DNA of 64,000 bases from Corynebacterium lactis. GTDB lineage: Bacteria > Actinomycetota > Actinomycetes > Mycobacteriales > Mycobacteriaceae. A program made the position numbers and the translations under genes. The stretch lies in NCBI RefSeq assembly GCF_900519355.1, contig NZ_ULHE01000002.1, positions 124,001 to 188,000 of the forward strand, in the 5' to 3' direction. The notes under the pieces were generated by a model, which saw only the letters and a list, made by a program, of their open reading frames with translations, was not told where the DNA came from and made no database searches. Below, in pieces: positions 52,201-61,400 of the stretch; the stretch's first letter is position 1; the number at the start of each line of letters is the position of its first letter.

Positions 52201-52533
52201 GTCGTTGGGGTAGCGCCCCTCAGCGACATTCTGTCCAAGCGTGACCTGCGTTCCTGCTGGCAGACCCGGCAGAGCAGCGGTGGTTTCGATTGCGCCCTTG
52301 GTGAGGTAATGGATTTGGGGGAGATACGTGGAGACGTACTTTGCGGCCATCGAGCCGGGGATTGGGGCAGTGGCTTGCGACGCACTTTCCGCCGGGTAAT
52401 TGACGAAGGCCTGAGCGCTTGGGGCGAAGGCTCCATTCGGCACGACAAGGGCGCTGCTAATGGCAATCATGGCCAGGGCCGATGTCGACCTCTTCAGACG
52501 CCGTGCCGAGATTCGGTCGTGGGCGGAATTCAT
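46285..52533 (-). CDS. Giant cell-wall-anchored repeat protein with LAVTG sorting signal
   Basis: 2082 residues, exported and probably attached to peptidoglycan. The N-terminus has a basic start (RISARRLKRS), a hydrophobic core and a cleavage site near SAQA-F at about 45. Residues about 240-345 contain thrombospondin type-3-like calcium repeats (DTDHDGINDKDE). About 370-1250 has many YPDGT-containing beta modules with GLPxG-type Ig-like segments (Rib/He_PIG style). More DTDGDGxxD repeats fill about 1254-1461 and 1568-1784. A Pro/Ser/Thr-rich stalk follows (about 1800-1880), then a small globular part with two Cys and a Ser/Gly-rich spacer. The C-terminus is LAVTG (2047-2051), a helix and RRRKNEE. 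LAxTG is the class E sortase signal. GAGGAG six bases before ATG 52533 decides this start over ATG 52539. Likely adhesin; no sortase is encoded here. Confidence 0.92.
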   Translation of the reverse strand: MNSAHDRISARRLKRSTSALAMIAISSALVVPNGAFAPSAQAFVNYPAESASQATAPIPGSMAAKYVSTYLPQIHYLTKGAIETTAALPGLPAGTQVTLGQNVAEGRYPNDGKNSYNYFNKQYAYNNDPNAIDQNGVLGSSSLWTGWYGGDNGGNVANPIPTVDTKTGSFKISVGAGRKAGETRLVPLNLKFTDGSTARVYKPVVVGPVSNIPEQSGQWLVNTPGLGSGADFTWVPGTGIQFKDNDNDGLYNNQERGLGTNLNDADTDHDGINDKDEVDGTKNPYDADGNLVSVSGKPGAPTNPTKDDSDGDGLKDKAEIDAKTDPNKKNMAANTQPAYKDVPATPGKDVTVAAPTFDNTKTSAVESDAAPTVADKKTTFAAAPGAPQGLKVDPNTGEITWTLPKDQTPNTPVYVPVLVTYPDGTSETVTAKVNVGKPDPELKANGDETPIPNDGTGTPLRTLVAYPTEGMTGTVTDPATGKEVGTVKVDPATGQITVTITDPNFKGDTEVKVSDKDGKPVGDPIKVPVKDMFPDNSTFKPEVKQDVEVTEGQDVNLPNPITIPPVEGQNLDGVKFSATGLPKGLTMNADGTITGTAPKVKDADKDYTATVTITYPDGSTKDVQLPIKVTNDPTLNPTVGDVTPPTDAKVDNPISPIKVPTTNSEKVEVTGLPDGLKFDPATGEITGAPTKVGESTVTVTATNADGEQTTKAFAINVGKVDPAPTYGTPGVVKPGAATETSPTYDGDKAPTGTTYATKDGWNAPEGVKVTVDPDTGKVSVELTDPKATNSIDDVQVPVLVTYPDGKADADEVTLTFPLDSDGDGVNNADDKFPNTPEGAKVGEDGGTDSQRFDATAPTAQKGVNDEDVTSGPIKFLKDNQDVVTSEVPLAENPFSIDLDKVAQEDRDVVSKFTVDQTTGTVTVPAGVATPGKAYYIPVKITYTDGTTDGALVQVETTKPAPQLTYPDFQSEAKIGQPNTVTPTADFNGKLDGNGEKPADVTFELGDLPAGVNPDDVKLDSNTGALTYTPSVDGPKNVTIPVTMKVPGSEPVTSNATFTVADPQAAGYQPTWGPVSTKAGDVSIDNPVSWEGDKAPSADAAPTFAVVAATTPNGVKVDQNTGNITVDATSMEPGDYQATIKVTYPDGTVDTVTVPVTVDKQPDAAKFAPTYPKADVKQGESTTVEPTGGPFPEGTNFEKPAGVPDYVTVDPTTGKVTVAPGNDAEPGDFEFPINVTYPDGTTEQAKVPATIANNPDKDTDGDGVPDAAEIADGTDPRNPDTDGDGLNDKQEKDKNTDPKKADTDGDGINDGDEVSGAKNPFKKPTDPTKADSDGDGITDGKEIGTVVDPTTGKTVEDPNLPTGFNPTDPNAKDTDGDGVADDIERDNGTDPNNQDTDNDGLLDGDEAKAGTDPKNPDTDGDGLNDGKEKELGTDPTNSDTDGDGYSDGDEVKAGTNPLVSDRVLSYNPIEVTQNGDPVEAKLKEQDPRDATFKLKNPSQAAYAKVDPTFGTVTITPNADMPAGDFVVPVVAKFNDGTTKEATLEVTVNPPEKNIPDVAPAEPEKPEYDLNGDDDGDGVPNGEELDNGTDPNNEDTDGDGLNDGIEKDKGTNPLKPDTDGDGVSDADEVVGSQNPYGKKPTDPTKADSDSDGIDDGTEIANGTDPNVADTDSDGVDDAAEIANGTDPTDANDYAPKEDKPSTPNIDIEGTKDSDGDGISDEDEKAGTNNKYDNDHDGYNDPTDPNKADSDGDGLDDGVEIANGTDPNNKDTDGDGVDDATELAEGTDPTDPKDNSKNKDKSEIPEIDIEGTTPDTSEPSDTSKPSETPAPSQPAEPTEPSSPSTPSNPSNPISPSNPKKPAVPSEPNTPSEPTKPGKSDGEQSKKPQVKEITKIAAPTSVVPDASDPQRCGEPAYVEIPTTEGVQYQIDGQNVSAGKHEYGLYGPQTVTVTAIAKDGYKIADGVPTKWTWSTDGVQTNCGPGAEGGKDGKGNKKGSTAEGSTSKGSTSKGSSTSSKGSTSTGSTGSSSTAAGSPASSSSSSSSKQSGPLAVTGTTGIVALLGTAVAAIVLGGLAMALRRRKNEE

Positions 52534-52858
52534 GTCCATCTCCTCGGATGTTTTCCTGCGGGCATAGTGCTCAGCCTTAAGAACTGCGAGGACGCTGATG
52601 ATGTCTACGAAAGAAAATCATTCGAAGGTATTCGACTGAAAGTTCTCAATTAGCAACATTTTTAGAGAAAGCAACAACTTAAGACGTTCGTAAGTATTAA
52701 AAGTAGCAACTTTCCTATGGATCTAGTTAGCCGACGATGGCCTATGTGAGGAGATTAACGTGAGTTAAACTTCCGCCAATTAGCTCTCCTAAACCCCACC
52801 GCGAGACTATTGCTAGGTCTACTGCTTAATCGGTCCAGGGCAGATAACTTTACTACCC
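52534..52858. other. AT-rich divergent promoter region
   Basis: About 325 bp, clearly richer in A/T than its surroundings, between the surface-protein gene and the DUF418 gene. The word AGCAAC recurs three times (about 52650-52710). It should hold both promoters; no gene is seen. Confidence 0.5.
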
Positions 52859-54010
52859 ATGAACAACTCGCCCCTCACTGCGTCTGAGCTAGCGCCCGAA
52901 ACCCGACCGCTGGATCTCCGCGCCACCCGCACCGTGCAGTCCGGCGCCGAGCAGCCCGACACCGAGCAGTCCGCCGCCCCTCAGGCGGCCGCGCCCCAAA
53001 AGATCCGCTATCACCAGGTCGACGCGCTTCGCGGCCTGGCTGTCGCGGGCATCATCTTCGCGAACCTCCCCGCGATCCTGAACATCTTCTCCGCGGAAGT
53101 TGCCTCCGACCAGCGGCTTCAGGCCATCACCGAATACCTGGTGAGCAACAAGTTCTACTCCATCTTCGGATTCCTCTTCGGCGTGAGCATGGCGCTCTAC
53201 CTCGGCACCTTGAAGGGCGACGGCAGGGCGAAGACCTGGCAGGTGGTACGCCGAATGGTGATTCTGTACGCCTTCGGCTTCCTGCACTCCTACGGCTACG
53301 GCTCGGACGTGCTGCGCTCCTACGCCGCAGTCGGCCTGGTCCTGCCTTTGGCCGTGTTCATCCCGAAGCCCTGGGATCGCGCACTACCCATCGCCGGCGC
53401 GCTGCTGATGCTGGTGCACCCGCCGATGGGCTTCATGGTGATCGGATTCTGGCTGACCCGCAACGGCATCTTCCAGAGCCTGCTGGCGAACACGGAACGC
53501 CTCACTTATGCACTGGTTGCCTCCATCGCGGCAATCGTCCCGATTTCCGCCGGCTACGTGTACGTGACCTCGTCGTTGGAGACGGCGTCGGAAAGCGAGC
53601 AGGGCTTGCTGCTCACGGCGATGATGCCCCTGTCCGTCCTCAGCGTGATCGTGCTGGTCATCGCGTACTCGGCGCTGGTGCTGCGCGCGACGCGCAATGC
53701 GGACGCGTGGGTGACGCGCGTGCTGGCGCCGTACGGGCGCATGGCGCTGACGAACTACATCTCGCAGACGGTGCTGACCATTGTCGTCGGCCACGCGCTG
53801 GGAGTCTACGGCGCCCGCGACTGGAGCCTTGCGCTCGGCCTGTGCGTCTCTATCATCGCAGTGCAGATGGTGTTTAGTTACTTCTGGATGCGCACCTTCC
53901 GCTACGGGCCGCTGGAGTGGGTCTGGCGCGCGGGCACCCGCCTGGAGCTGCCCCCCCCCCATGCGAAAGTAGTCTCCGCGCCGGGTCGGCCCAGCCTTTC
54001 GATACGATGA
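52859..54010 (+). CDS. DUF418 (YeiB-like) membrane protein
   Basis: 383 residues. After about 45 hydrophilic residues comes the family signature YHQVDALRGLAVAGIIFANL, then about eight to ten helices, with FYSIFGFLFGVSMALYLG, LYAFGFLHSYGYGSDVLRSYA, APYGRMALTNYISQTVL and FSYFWMRTFRYGPLEWVWR, all typical of DUF418. Family function is unknown; some members are tied to envelope stress or osmotic balance. A run of ten C at 53951-53960 lies in the last codons (LELPPPHAK), so slippage would alter only the last 19 residues. No ribosome site is seen before the ATG. Confidence 0.88.
   Translation: MNNSPLTASELAPETRPLDLRATRTVQSGAEQPDTEQSAAPQAAAPQKIRYHQVDALRGLAVAGIIFANLPAILNIFSAEVASDQRLQAITEYLVSNKFYSIFGFLFGVSMALYLGTLKGDGRAKTWQVVRRMVILYAFGFLHSYGYGSDVLRSYAAVGLVLPLAVFIPKPWDRALPIAGALLMLVHPPMGFMVIGFWLTRNGIFQSLLANTERLTYALVASIAAIVPISAGYVYVTSSLETASESEQGLLLTAMMPLSVLSVIVLVIAYSALVLRATRNADAWVTRVLAPYGRMALTNYISQTVLTIVVGHALGVYGARDWSLALGLCVSIIAVQMVFSYFWMRTFRYGPLEWVWRAGTRLELPPPHAKVVSAPGRPSLSIR
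53951..53960 (+). repeat. C10 homopolymer in the DUF418 gene
   Basis: Ten consecutive C within the coding region near its 3' end, the longest C run noticed in the window. A length change would shift the frame of the last residues and could run the frame into the next gene region. Confidence 0.9.
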
Positions 54011-54045
54011 GTGCATAAGTGTGCGCAATGGAAGGGGCCAACGCC

Positions 54046-55056
54046 ATGGCCATCAATCGTCAGGTTTGTTCGGTCGCGGCCGCCGTATTGGTGGCAGCAG
54101 TGTCTGCCACCGTACTCGTCGCATGCTCCGACAACCTCGATGAGCAGCGCAAAGCTGGCGAGGCGGCTGCATCCTCCGCTGCCCGAGAGGCAGTATCGGA
54201 GGAGCCCGCCACGGGTGACGAAGCCGCCGAGGGGGCGTCACAGGGAACGGTGACCACGGGGGCGTCGGCAAGCGAGAAGAGAGGTGCGGGCGTGAATCTT
54301 CCGGCGAAGACCAAACGGGCAGTGGAGCGGGCCCGTGCGCACGCCGAGGAACATGGCTACGACATCGTGGTCGAAGTGCTTGACGGCGCCCTCACGGCCA
54401 ACCCGGCTAGTGCAACCGCGGAAAAGGCGGCATCAGGGGCGACGGGCGTGCAGGCTGCGAACAAGGCCCTGCTGGCCGATGCGAAGGAAGGCGACGTCCG
54501 CGGCGCCGCCGGTGCGCTGATTGCCGGCGCGAACGTGGATGCGGCGGACGATTTCGCACGCACCCCGCTGCTGTGGGCGGTGACGAAGGACCATATCGAG
54601 GTCGCGGAGCTGCTGCTCTCCTTCGGCGCGAACGTGAACGCAGTCGACGGGCAGCAGGACACTCCGTGGCTGGTCACGGGCGTGACGGGCTCGCCGGACA
54701 TGGGCGAGCTGCTGCTGGACTACGACGTCGACTTTAGGCTCTACAACCGCTACGGTGGCACGCCGATCATTCCGGCCTCCGAGCGTGGCCACTTCGCCTA
54801 CGTCAACGCGATGGTCGACCATCCGAAAATCACCGTCGACTATCTCAATCACGTCAACAAGATTGGCTGGACGGCGATGCTCGAGGCGGTCATCCTCGGC
54901 GACGGCAGCGAGGTCTACCAGGAGATTGTGCGCACGCTTGTCCGCGCAGGGGCGGACCCGAACATCGCCGACGCGGACGGGAAGACGCCGCTGGAGCACG
55001 CGCGGGCCAATGGGTACAAGGAGATCGTGGCGATTTTGAAGCCTGTGACGCGGTAA
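54046..55056 (+). CDS. Ankyrin-repeat lipoprotein
   Basis: 336 residues. The signal peptide (MAINRQVCSVAAAVLVAAVSA) ends in the lipobox VLVACSD, so it is lipid-anchored outside the membrane. An Ala/Glu-rich linker includes GASASEK, encoded by a CGTCGGCAAGC copy. Ankyrin repeats start near 120: ADAKEGDVRGAAGALIAGANV, RTPLLWAVTKDHIEVAELLLSFGANVNAVD, a degenerate unit, WTAMLEAVILGDGSEVYQEIVRTLVRAGADPNIAD and GKTPLEHARANGYKEIVAIL. Such repeats bind protein partners; relatives partner catalases in some bacteria, not shown here. GGAAGGGG eight bases upstream favours ATG 54046. Confidence 0.88.
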   Translation: MAINRQVCSVAAAVLVAAVSATVLVACSDNLDEQRKAGEAAASSAAREAVSEEPATGDEAAEGASQGTVTTGASASEKRGAGVNLPAKTKRAVERARAHAEEHGYDIVVEVLDGALTANPASATAEKAASGATGVQAANKALLADAKEGDVRGAAGALIAGANVDAADDFARTPLLWAVTKDHIEVAELLLSFGANVNAVDGQQDTPWLVTGVTGSPDMGELLLDYDVDFRLYNRYGGTPIIPASERGHFAYVNAMVDHPKITVDYLNHVNKIGWTAMLEAVILGDGSEVYQEIVRTLVRAGADPNIADADGKTPLEHARANGYKEIVAILKPVTR

Positions 55057-55084
55057 GCCTGCGCCGAGCGATGAACTGTTTTGC

Positions 55085-55140
55085 TCAACATTTCTGCCAT
55101 TTCAGGCCCGATTTTCGGCCATTTTTGGCAGAAATGTTGA
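55085..55140 (+). terminator. Hairpin after the ankyrin lipoprotein gene
   Basis: Perfect 15-bp arms TCAACATTTCTGCCA (55085-55099) and its mirror (55126-55140), with a GGCC-flanked inner hairpin in the loop. No strong T run follows, so termination is likely but not certain. Confidence 0.55.
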
Positions 55141-55284
55141 TTAAACCGCCAGGGTGTTCGAAAACCGCAACAACTACATAAACCCAATCCGACGACTCGT
55201 CTATGGTGGGCGCAAAGTCTCAACCGCCAGCCGTAACGTCTATAGGGTTGGCAGTGTTAAGCGTCATACAAGTCAGGGGAACTC

Positions 55285-58200
55285 ATGACGAAGCAGCACA
55301 GCTCCACCGGCTCCACTCGCTCCACCAGCGCATCCGCCGGAGTATCGGTACAAGCGTCCACGGCGACCGAGCCCGCGCGACCGCTCCGCGACGTTGTCGC
55401 CGAGGTCCGCGCCCGCACCTCCGACGCGTTCTCGCCCGTCTACGTTGTCTGTGGTCCCGCCGCGCGTAACGACGTCGTCACGGCCCTCGCGCAAGAGGGT
55501 GCCTGCATGGGTGTTTCGGTGCAAACGCTGCCGATGTTCCTGAATTCGGTGGCGAAGCGCCTGGCTCCGCGTGAGCGCCTGCCCAGGCCCGTGATTCGCC
55601 GCTGCGTCGCCGAGATCTTGGGGAGCGAAGAGACGGAGTTCTCCCGCGCGGGCCTCGCCGGCGAGCCTGTGACGCTGCGCTCCCTGACCAGCATCGTTAC
55701 CCGGCTCCTCGACATCCCAGCGGAACAAGCATGCCAGCATGGAGGGCTGCGCCTGCCGCGGGCGTGCTCGGAGATTGCAGAGCGGGTTCGCCGTTGTACT
55801 GCTGACGATTACTTCACCGGCGCGGACGTCCTCGCGTGGCGCGCGATTTTGTGGCGAACAACCAGGTCATCACGGTGGGTGTGCTCGATCAGCGTCCTAG
55901 CGTCGCAGCCATTTTCGAGGGCGCTGTAGCTGCGACCATTTCGCCACTGGTGGCAGACTCGGATACGACAACCGGTGCGGAGGCCAAAGCCGCCATCGTC
56001 GCCGACTCCTTCCCGGACGAGGATGCCGAAGCCGCAGCCGTCGCCCGTGAGATTCGCAAGGCTGTTGCGGCGGGGGAGGCGTCGGCAAGCGGGAAACTAC
56101 ACAAAATCGCGGTGGCCAGCGCTGATCCTGCCGGAGTGGAGAGGCTCGTGCGTGTGCTCGAGCGGGCGGGCATCTCGGTGTCCGCGGCGGCGACCACTCG
56201 CACCGCCGATCTGCCGCTCGTGCGCGCCTTCCTCGAGCTGGCGGCGATTGACCCGCACCAATTCCCGCGCCGTCAGGTGGCCGCGCTGCTGGCTACGGGC
56301 AAGACCAAGGGGCTGCCCAGCCTGCGGGAATTCGACCAACTAACCCGCAGGACCTTTATGGTCAACGCGGGAGAAGACTGGCAAGGCGCCGAGAATGGTG
56401 CAGCCGAGGCAGTCACGGCCGCGGCTCCGTCGCAGGCGGAGATGGCAGAGCGCGACCGGGAGGCGCTGGCCAAGTTGCTCGGGCTGCGTAAGAAGCTGCA
56501 CTACGTATGGGACGCCGAGAGCTGGGAGGAGCTGGCTGGGCGAATGACAAGAATCGTCAAGAGCTACCTCGTCGAGGACGAGCACGCGCCACTGATCCAC
56601 AGCGCTATCGCGGAGCTCGGCTCGCTTGGGGAAGGCCCTGCCGAGGGGCTCAGCGAAGGCCCCGGTCAGGGGAGCACGAGCCAGACCGTCGGCGCGCCCC
56701 GGCACCACGCGGCCTTTGACGTTCTCGCCGAAGCCCTCGGCGGTACAGTCGGCGAACCGAGTTCTGGACACGTGGTGGTCGGCGGGCTGGAAACCCTGGT
56801 TGGCCGCAACCTCGACCACGCATTTGTCACGGGGCTGACCGCCGCGGCGCTGCCCGGGACCTTCACACAGAACGCGGCCATCTCCAGCGCGCAGTCCGGC
56901 CTGACCTCCGAAAACTACACGGCCTACCGCGAAACCCTGTGGGCCGAAGTGCTCCGATGCGCCCGAACCCTCCACTGCTCCTACCCGCGCACATCCATCG
57001 CAGGCCAGCCGCCGATGGACGCCTCTCAATGGCTAGTCCGCGAGCTGTCCAGCGCCGATGCCATCATCCGCCGCGACGACCTGCTAGCAGACCTGCTTGA
57101 CGACGCCGTCCCGCTCGATGCGGAGGAAGAAAAGGTACTCCGCGGGCTTCGGGGCGAACACCCAGACCGCCTCTTTGCGGACGTGATGCAGCAGCGCGAG
57201 GCCGGGGAGGCCAGCGACTTCAACGGGTTCGTCCACGCCGACGAGATGCGACAGCTGGCAGCCCAGTTTTTCGAGCGGACTACGTCCGCCTCCGCGATTG
57301 AGAGCTACGTCCGCTCCCCACTGGACTTCTTCATCGAGCGGCTGCTGCGAAGCTGGGTGCTGGAAGACCGCGAGGCCAGCTCGACTATCGACCCGCGAGA
57401 GCGCGGCAACGTCTACCACCACATTTTTGAGGCCTGGACCAACCGCGTATGGCTACACGCGCAGCAGCGCCCGACCTCGGCGGGAGAGGTCGACTGGGAA
57501 TGGGCCCGCACAGTGCTCGACGAGGAAATCGACAGGGAACTCGGGGCGCAGGCCGAAGGGCAGTACTCCGCCTTTACCACCCGCGCCCGCGACAACCAGG
57601 TCCGCGAGGTCTGCTCACTCTGGTTCGAGCAGCAACGCCTCGACGCCCTGGACGGCTGGATCCCGCTGGGAGCAGAGCTAAGTTTCGGCCTCGACAACGC
57701 TGAGCCTCTGGAGATCCCCCTTGAGAGCGGCCGCACGCTGCGCTTCGCAGGATCGATTGACCGCGTGGACTTCCGTCGTCAAGCAGGGGCAAACGGGGAA
57801 GTCGAGATTCGGGTGACCGACTACAAGTCCGGCAAGTCGGAACGCTTCAAGGAGATCGCCCAGGAAGCCCCGCTAGGGCTCACCGAAACGGCGCAAAGCG
57901 ACCCGGATAAGCAACTGAAGCAGCGCATGCATATTCAGCTGGCCCTGTACGGCGCGGCGATTCTGGGGAAGGTAAGCGGCTCGCAGCAGGGCCTATTCGG
58001 CGCCAATCCGGGAGGAAAAATGCTGGAGAACATCGCAGCGGAGGGTGCGTCAATCCACGCCCGCTACACGTTCCCGCTGGAGGCGAAACCCGGCGAACAA
58101 GGGGACGCCCCCACCGAAGTTGCCTACGGGGTGAACTACAACGAGGCGGTGGAGACCGAACTGAAGGCGACGCTGGCGCGGATTGTCGACCTCATCGAGG

Positions 58201-58394
58201 GCGGCAACTTCCCCGTTTACCCATTCTCCGATGGGTACTCGGGGTATACGCCAGAACAGTTCGTGCGCCTAGGTAGTGGCAATTACCAGAGTTTTGCCCG
58301 CGAGCTGGTCAAGAACGGGGCGGCGCCACTGAGCGTCTACTCGGGTGCCGCCGAAGCCACCGGGGATTCTACGGACAAGTCGGGCAAGGCGTAG
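55285..58394 (+). CDS. AddB-like helicase-nuclease subunit, frameshifted
   Basis: About 1036 residues when repaired; partner of the AddA-like protein in double-strand break processing. The first frame (ATG 55285, AGGGGA ahead) covers VYVVCGPAARNDVVTALAQEG to TADDYFTGADVLAW. The second resumes as ARDFVANNQVITVGVLDQRP. One G missing in TGGCGCGCG at about 55838 restores the frame. The expected Walker A position is degenerate (CGPAARNDVV), as in AddB-type subunits without motor activity. The C-terminal PD-(D/E)xK nuclease has SAIESYVRSPLDFFIERLL, RERGNVYHHIFEAW and EIRVTDYKSGKSERF, and later the Gln-bearing LKQRMHIQLALYG. Cys ligands of an AddB iron-sulfur cluster are not evident. The downstream gene starts 18 bp later. 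Confidence 0.82.
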
Positions 58395-58412
58395 GGGAAG
58401 CGAGGAAGAACA

Positions 58413-61400
58413 ATGAACGCAGTCGACGCAGCTAACAAGGAAAATGCAGCGGCGGTCTCCCTGGCTGACCGGGGCGCGCGTGCCGATATCGTCACGGACC
58501 TGAGCAGCAGCTTCTTCGTGGAAGCCGGCGCGGGGTCCGGAAAGACCGCGAGCTTGGTCCGGCGCCTGGTCAACCTGATTTTGGTCGAGGGCGTTGATAT
58601 CGAGTCAATTGCGGCGATCACCTTTACGGAATCGGCGGCCAATGAGCTGCGCGAGCGCCTCCGCCACGTCCTGACAGAAATTGCCCGCGAGGGAACCTAC
58701 AAGTTCCCAGGCGAGGAGAGCATCGACTACTCGGACCATCAGGAACGCTGTGGCGAGGCGCTGGCGAAGCTGCCTGGTGCGGCAATCGGAACTCTGCATT
58801 CCTTCGCCATGCGCATCCTGCAGATGTTCCCCCTGGAAGCAGGCCTGCCGCCGGAGCTTTCCGCAGCCAGCGACGAGGTGTACTCCACTGCCTCAGCGGA
58901 GGCCGGTGCGTTCTGTGCGACCGTCCTCGCGGGCGTCCTGGAAGGCGACGAGGAGGCCGGCGCCATCATCACCGAGGCGTTGCAGGCCGAAGGCCACGAT
59001 TTTCTGGCGGACTTCAGCCTCGACGAACTCGCGGAGAGTATCGACTATCTCATCCGTAACGGCATGAGCTCGAAGAATTTCGAGGAGACTCTCGTCTGGA
59101 TGGACAAGCACTGGGGCGAGCTGCAGCCAACCCTTGACGAGAAAATCCCGGCCCGCGGTGGCCTCGATAGGGAGACGCTCGAGGGGTATATCCGTGAGCT
59201 CGACATCATCGTGGAGCCGTGCAGTAAGCCAGGCGACAAGCTACTGGTCGCCATTCAATCCAATATTGGCATGCTGCGCGCACTCTTGGAAAAAGGACCG
59301 AGCAGTGAAGGCATTACCGAAGGCCTATTCGAGCTGGACTTTGAGGTGAAGGTCAGTAGCCGAATCGGAGTTGCTGGGAACTGGGGAGGTAACGAAGGCA
59401 AAGCCAACGCGCTTGAGTCGTTTGGCGCCGTAGCATCTGAACTTACCGGCAGTTCCGCAAGGCCAATTCACCGCGCCCTCGCAGTGCTGCGGCGCGCGAT
59501 GGCTGCCCTAATCCTTCGCGAGGCGACCATGCGCGTGCGCTCGGGAGTGCTCGAATTCCACGACATGATCTTCCTCGCTGACAAGCTGATCAAGCACGAG
59601 GATGTCGTGGCGGCGCTCGGTCGGAAGTTCCGGCACGTCTTCGTCGACGAATTCCAGGACACTGATCCGGTCCAGTACCGCCTGGTCACGGCGATTACCC
59701 GTGGGGGCACCCTGTTCACGGTCGGCGACCCCAAGCAGTCCATCTACCGCTTCCGCCGCGCCGACGTGAACTCTTACCTCGCCGCCCGTGACGAGGCCGA
59801 CGAGGACCGCGTCAGGAAGCTCAACACCAACTTCCGCTCCAGCCGAGGAGTCCTCGAGCCGCTCAACACGCTCTTTGAGAAGCTTTTCGACGGCGGGGAG
59901 GTCGACTTCACACGTCTCGAGGCAGGAAACGCCAGTGAGGGCGCGGCGTACTTCATCGAGCACGAGTTCGTCGACCCCGACAGCGCTGCCGAGGCCACCG
60001 AGGAACCAGTGGACCTGGACAACGGCCCAGCGTTTGACGGCAGTGGCCTAATCAAGCAATTCCAGCGAATCGAATTCGGCGACATTCTCGCGGCCATCCG
60101 CGAAGCCGAGTCCGGCCGGTGGGCCAAGGACGACGGCGAGCCGATTGGCTTGGGCGACATCGCGATTCTCGCGCCCACCAACAAAATTGCCATGGAAACC
60201 ATGGAGCTGCTGCGCAGCCGCAACATCGCCTTCGTCTCCGAGGGGGCGCTGAAACTCTTCGCCACGCCTGAGATCGTCGACATCATCTCCGTAATCCGAG
60301 CGGTCAGTGATCCCGCGGACGAGTTCGCCCAGGTCGCGGCGCTGCGCTCGGCGGCGCTCGGGTGCTCGGACACGGACCTAGTCAAAGACCGTCTCGAACG
60401 AGGCTCGGCGGGCAAGGTGGAGGAAGCCCGCGCCCTCCTCACGCAGTGGCGTGCCGACTCGAGGCAGTTGTCCATCGGCGACCTCGTGGCGAAAATGCTC
60501 TGCGACATCGACGCCCAAATCAACGTGATTGCCTGGAAGCGCCCCGAGGCGCTCACCCGACTGCGCGCGTTCGAGGCCGCCTGCCGCAACTACTCCGACA
60601 GCGCCGGCAGCAACCTGCGCGCCTTCGTCCTGTGGGCCGAGGACAACGCCGACGAATCCAACCGCAACGCCATCGCCGATCCCGTACTCGACACCGACAC
60701 CGACGGAGTGCGCGTCATGACCATGCACGCCTCCAAGGGGCGAGAATTCCCCATGGTCATCGTCGCGGGGATGAGTTCCCGGTCGAGCACCAAAGGCAAA
60801 CAACAGCTTTTCGCGCCGGGCAGCAACGTCATCGAACTATCCCTCGGACACGGGCTGACAACCTCCGGGTATAAGACCGCTACGGACGCCGACAAGGAGG
60901 CCGAAGCCCACGAGGACATCCGCCTGAACTACGTCGCCATGACCCGGGCCAAGAACGTTCTGGTCGTGCCGCTTCAGGTGGAGTTCAGTTTGGCTAGTGA
61001 TAAGAACAAGCGGGGAAAGCCGCAGAAGAGCTCCCGCGGTTTCTACATTCTGCAGAGCCTCCAAGAGCTTCAAGAAAGCCAGTCCGGTCTGCTCTGCCAC
61101 AGGTCGCAGGCCTTCCCGGCCGGTGCGCCGCGCATCGACGAGGTCACCGAGACGGACGTCGACAAGCGCAGCTACGCGCGGGGGCTCGACGAGATCCGCG
61201 CAGACATGAACGCCACCGCCGAGGCGGTGCAGGAGGCGGGGCGGCGCGTCACGCGAGTCGCGGCCACGGCCGTCGCCCACTACGAGGCAGTAGAGGCCGA
61301 GCCGCTTGCCGACGCCGCCCTCGGCGAAATCGGTGCGCCCGCAGCGGATCTGTCGCCGACCGCGGCGGACGAGACCCTGCTACTGCGGTCCTCGCTGTTG

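Noticed and set aside
50827..52653. A 608-codon plus-strand frame opposite the surface protein
   Set aside because: Mirror of repetitive DTDGDG and YPDG codons; no ribosome site or domain.
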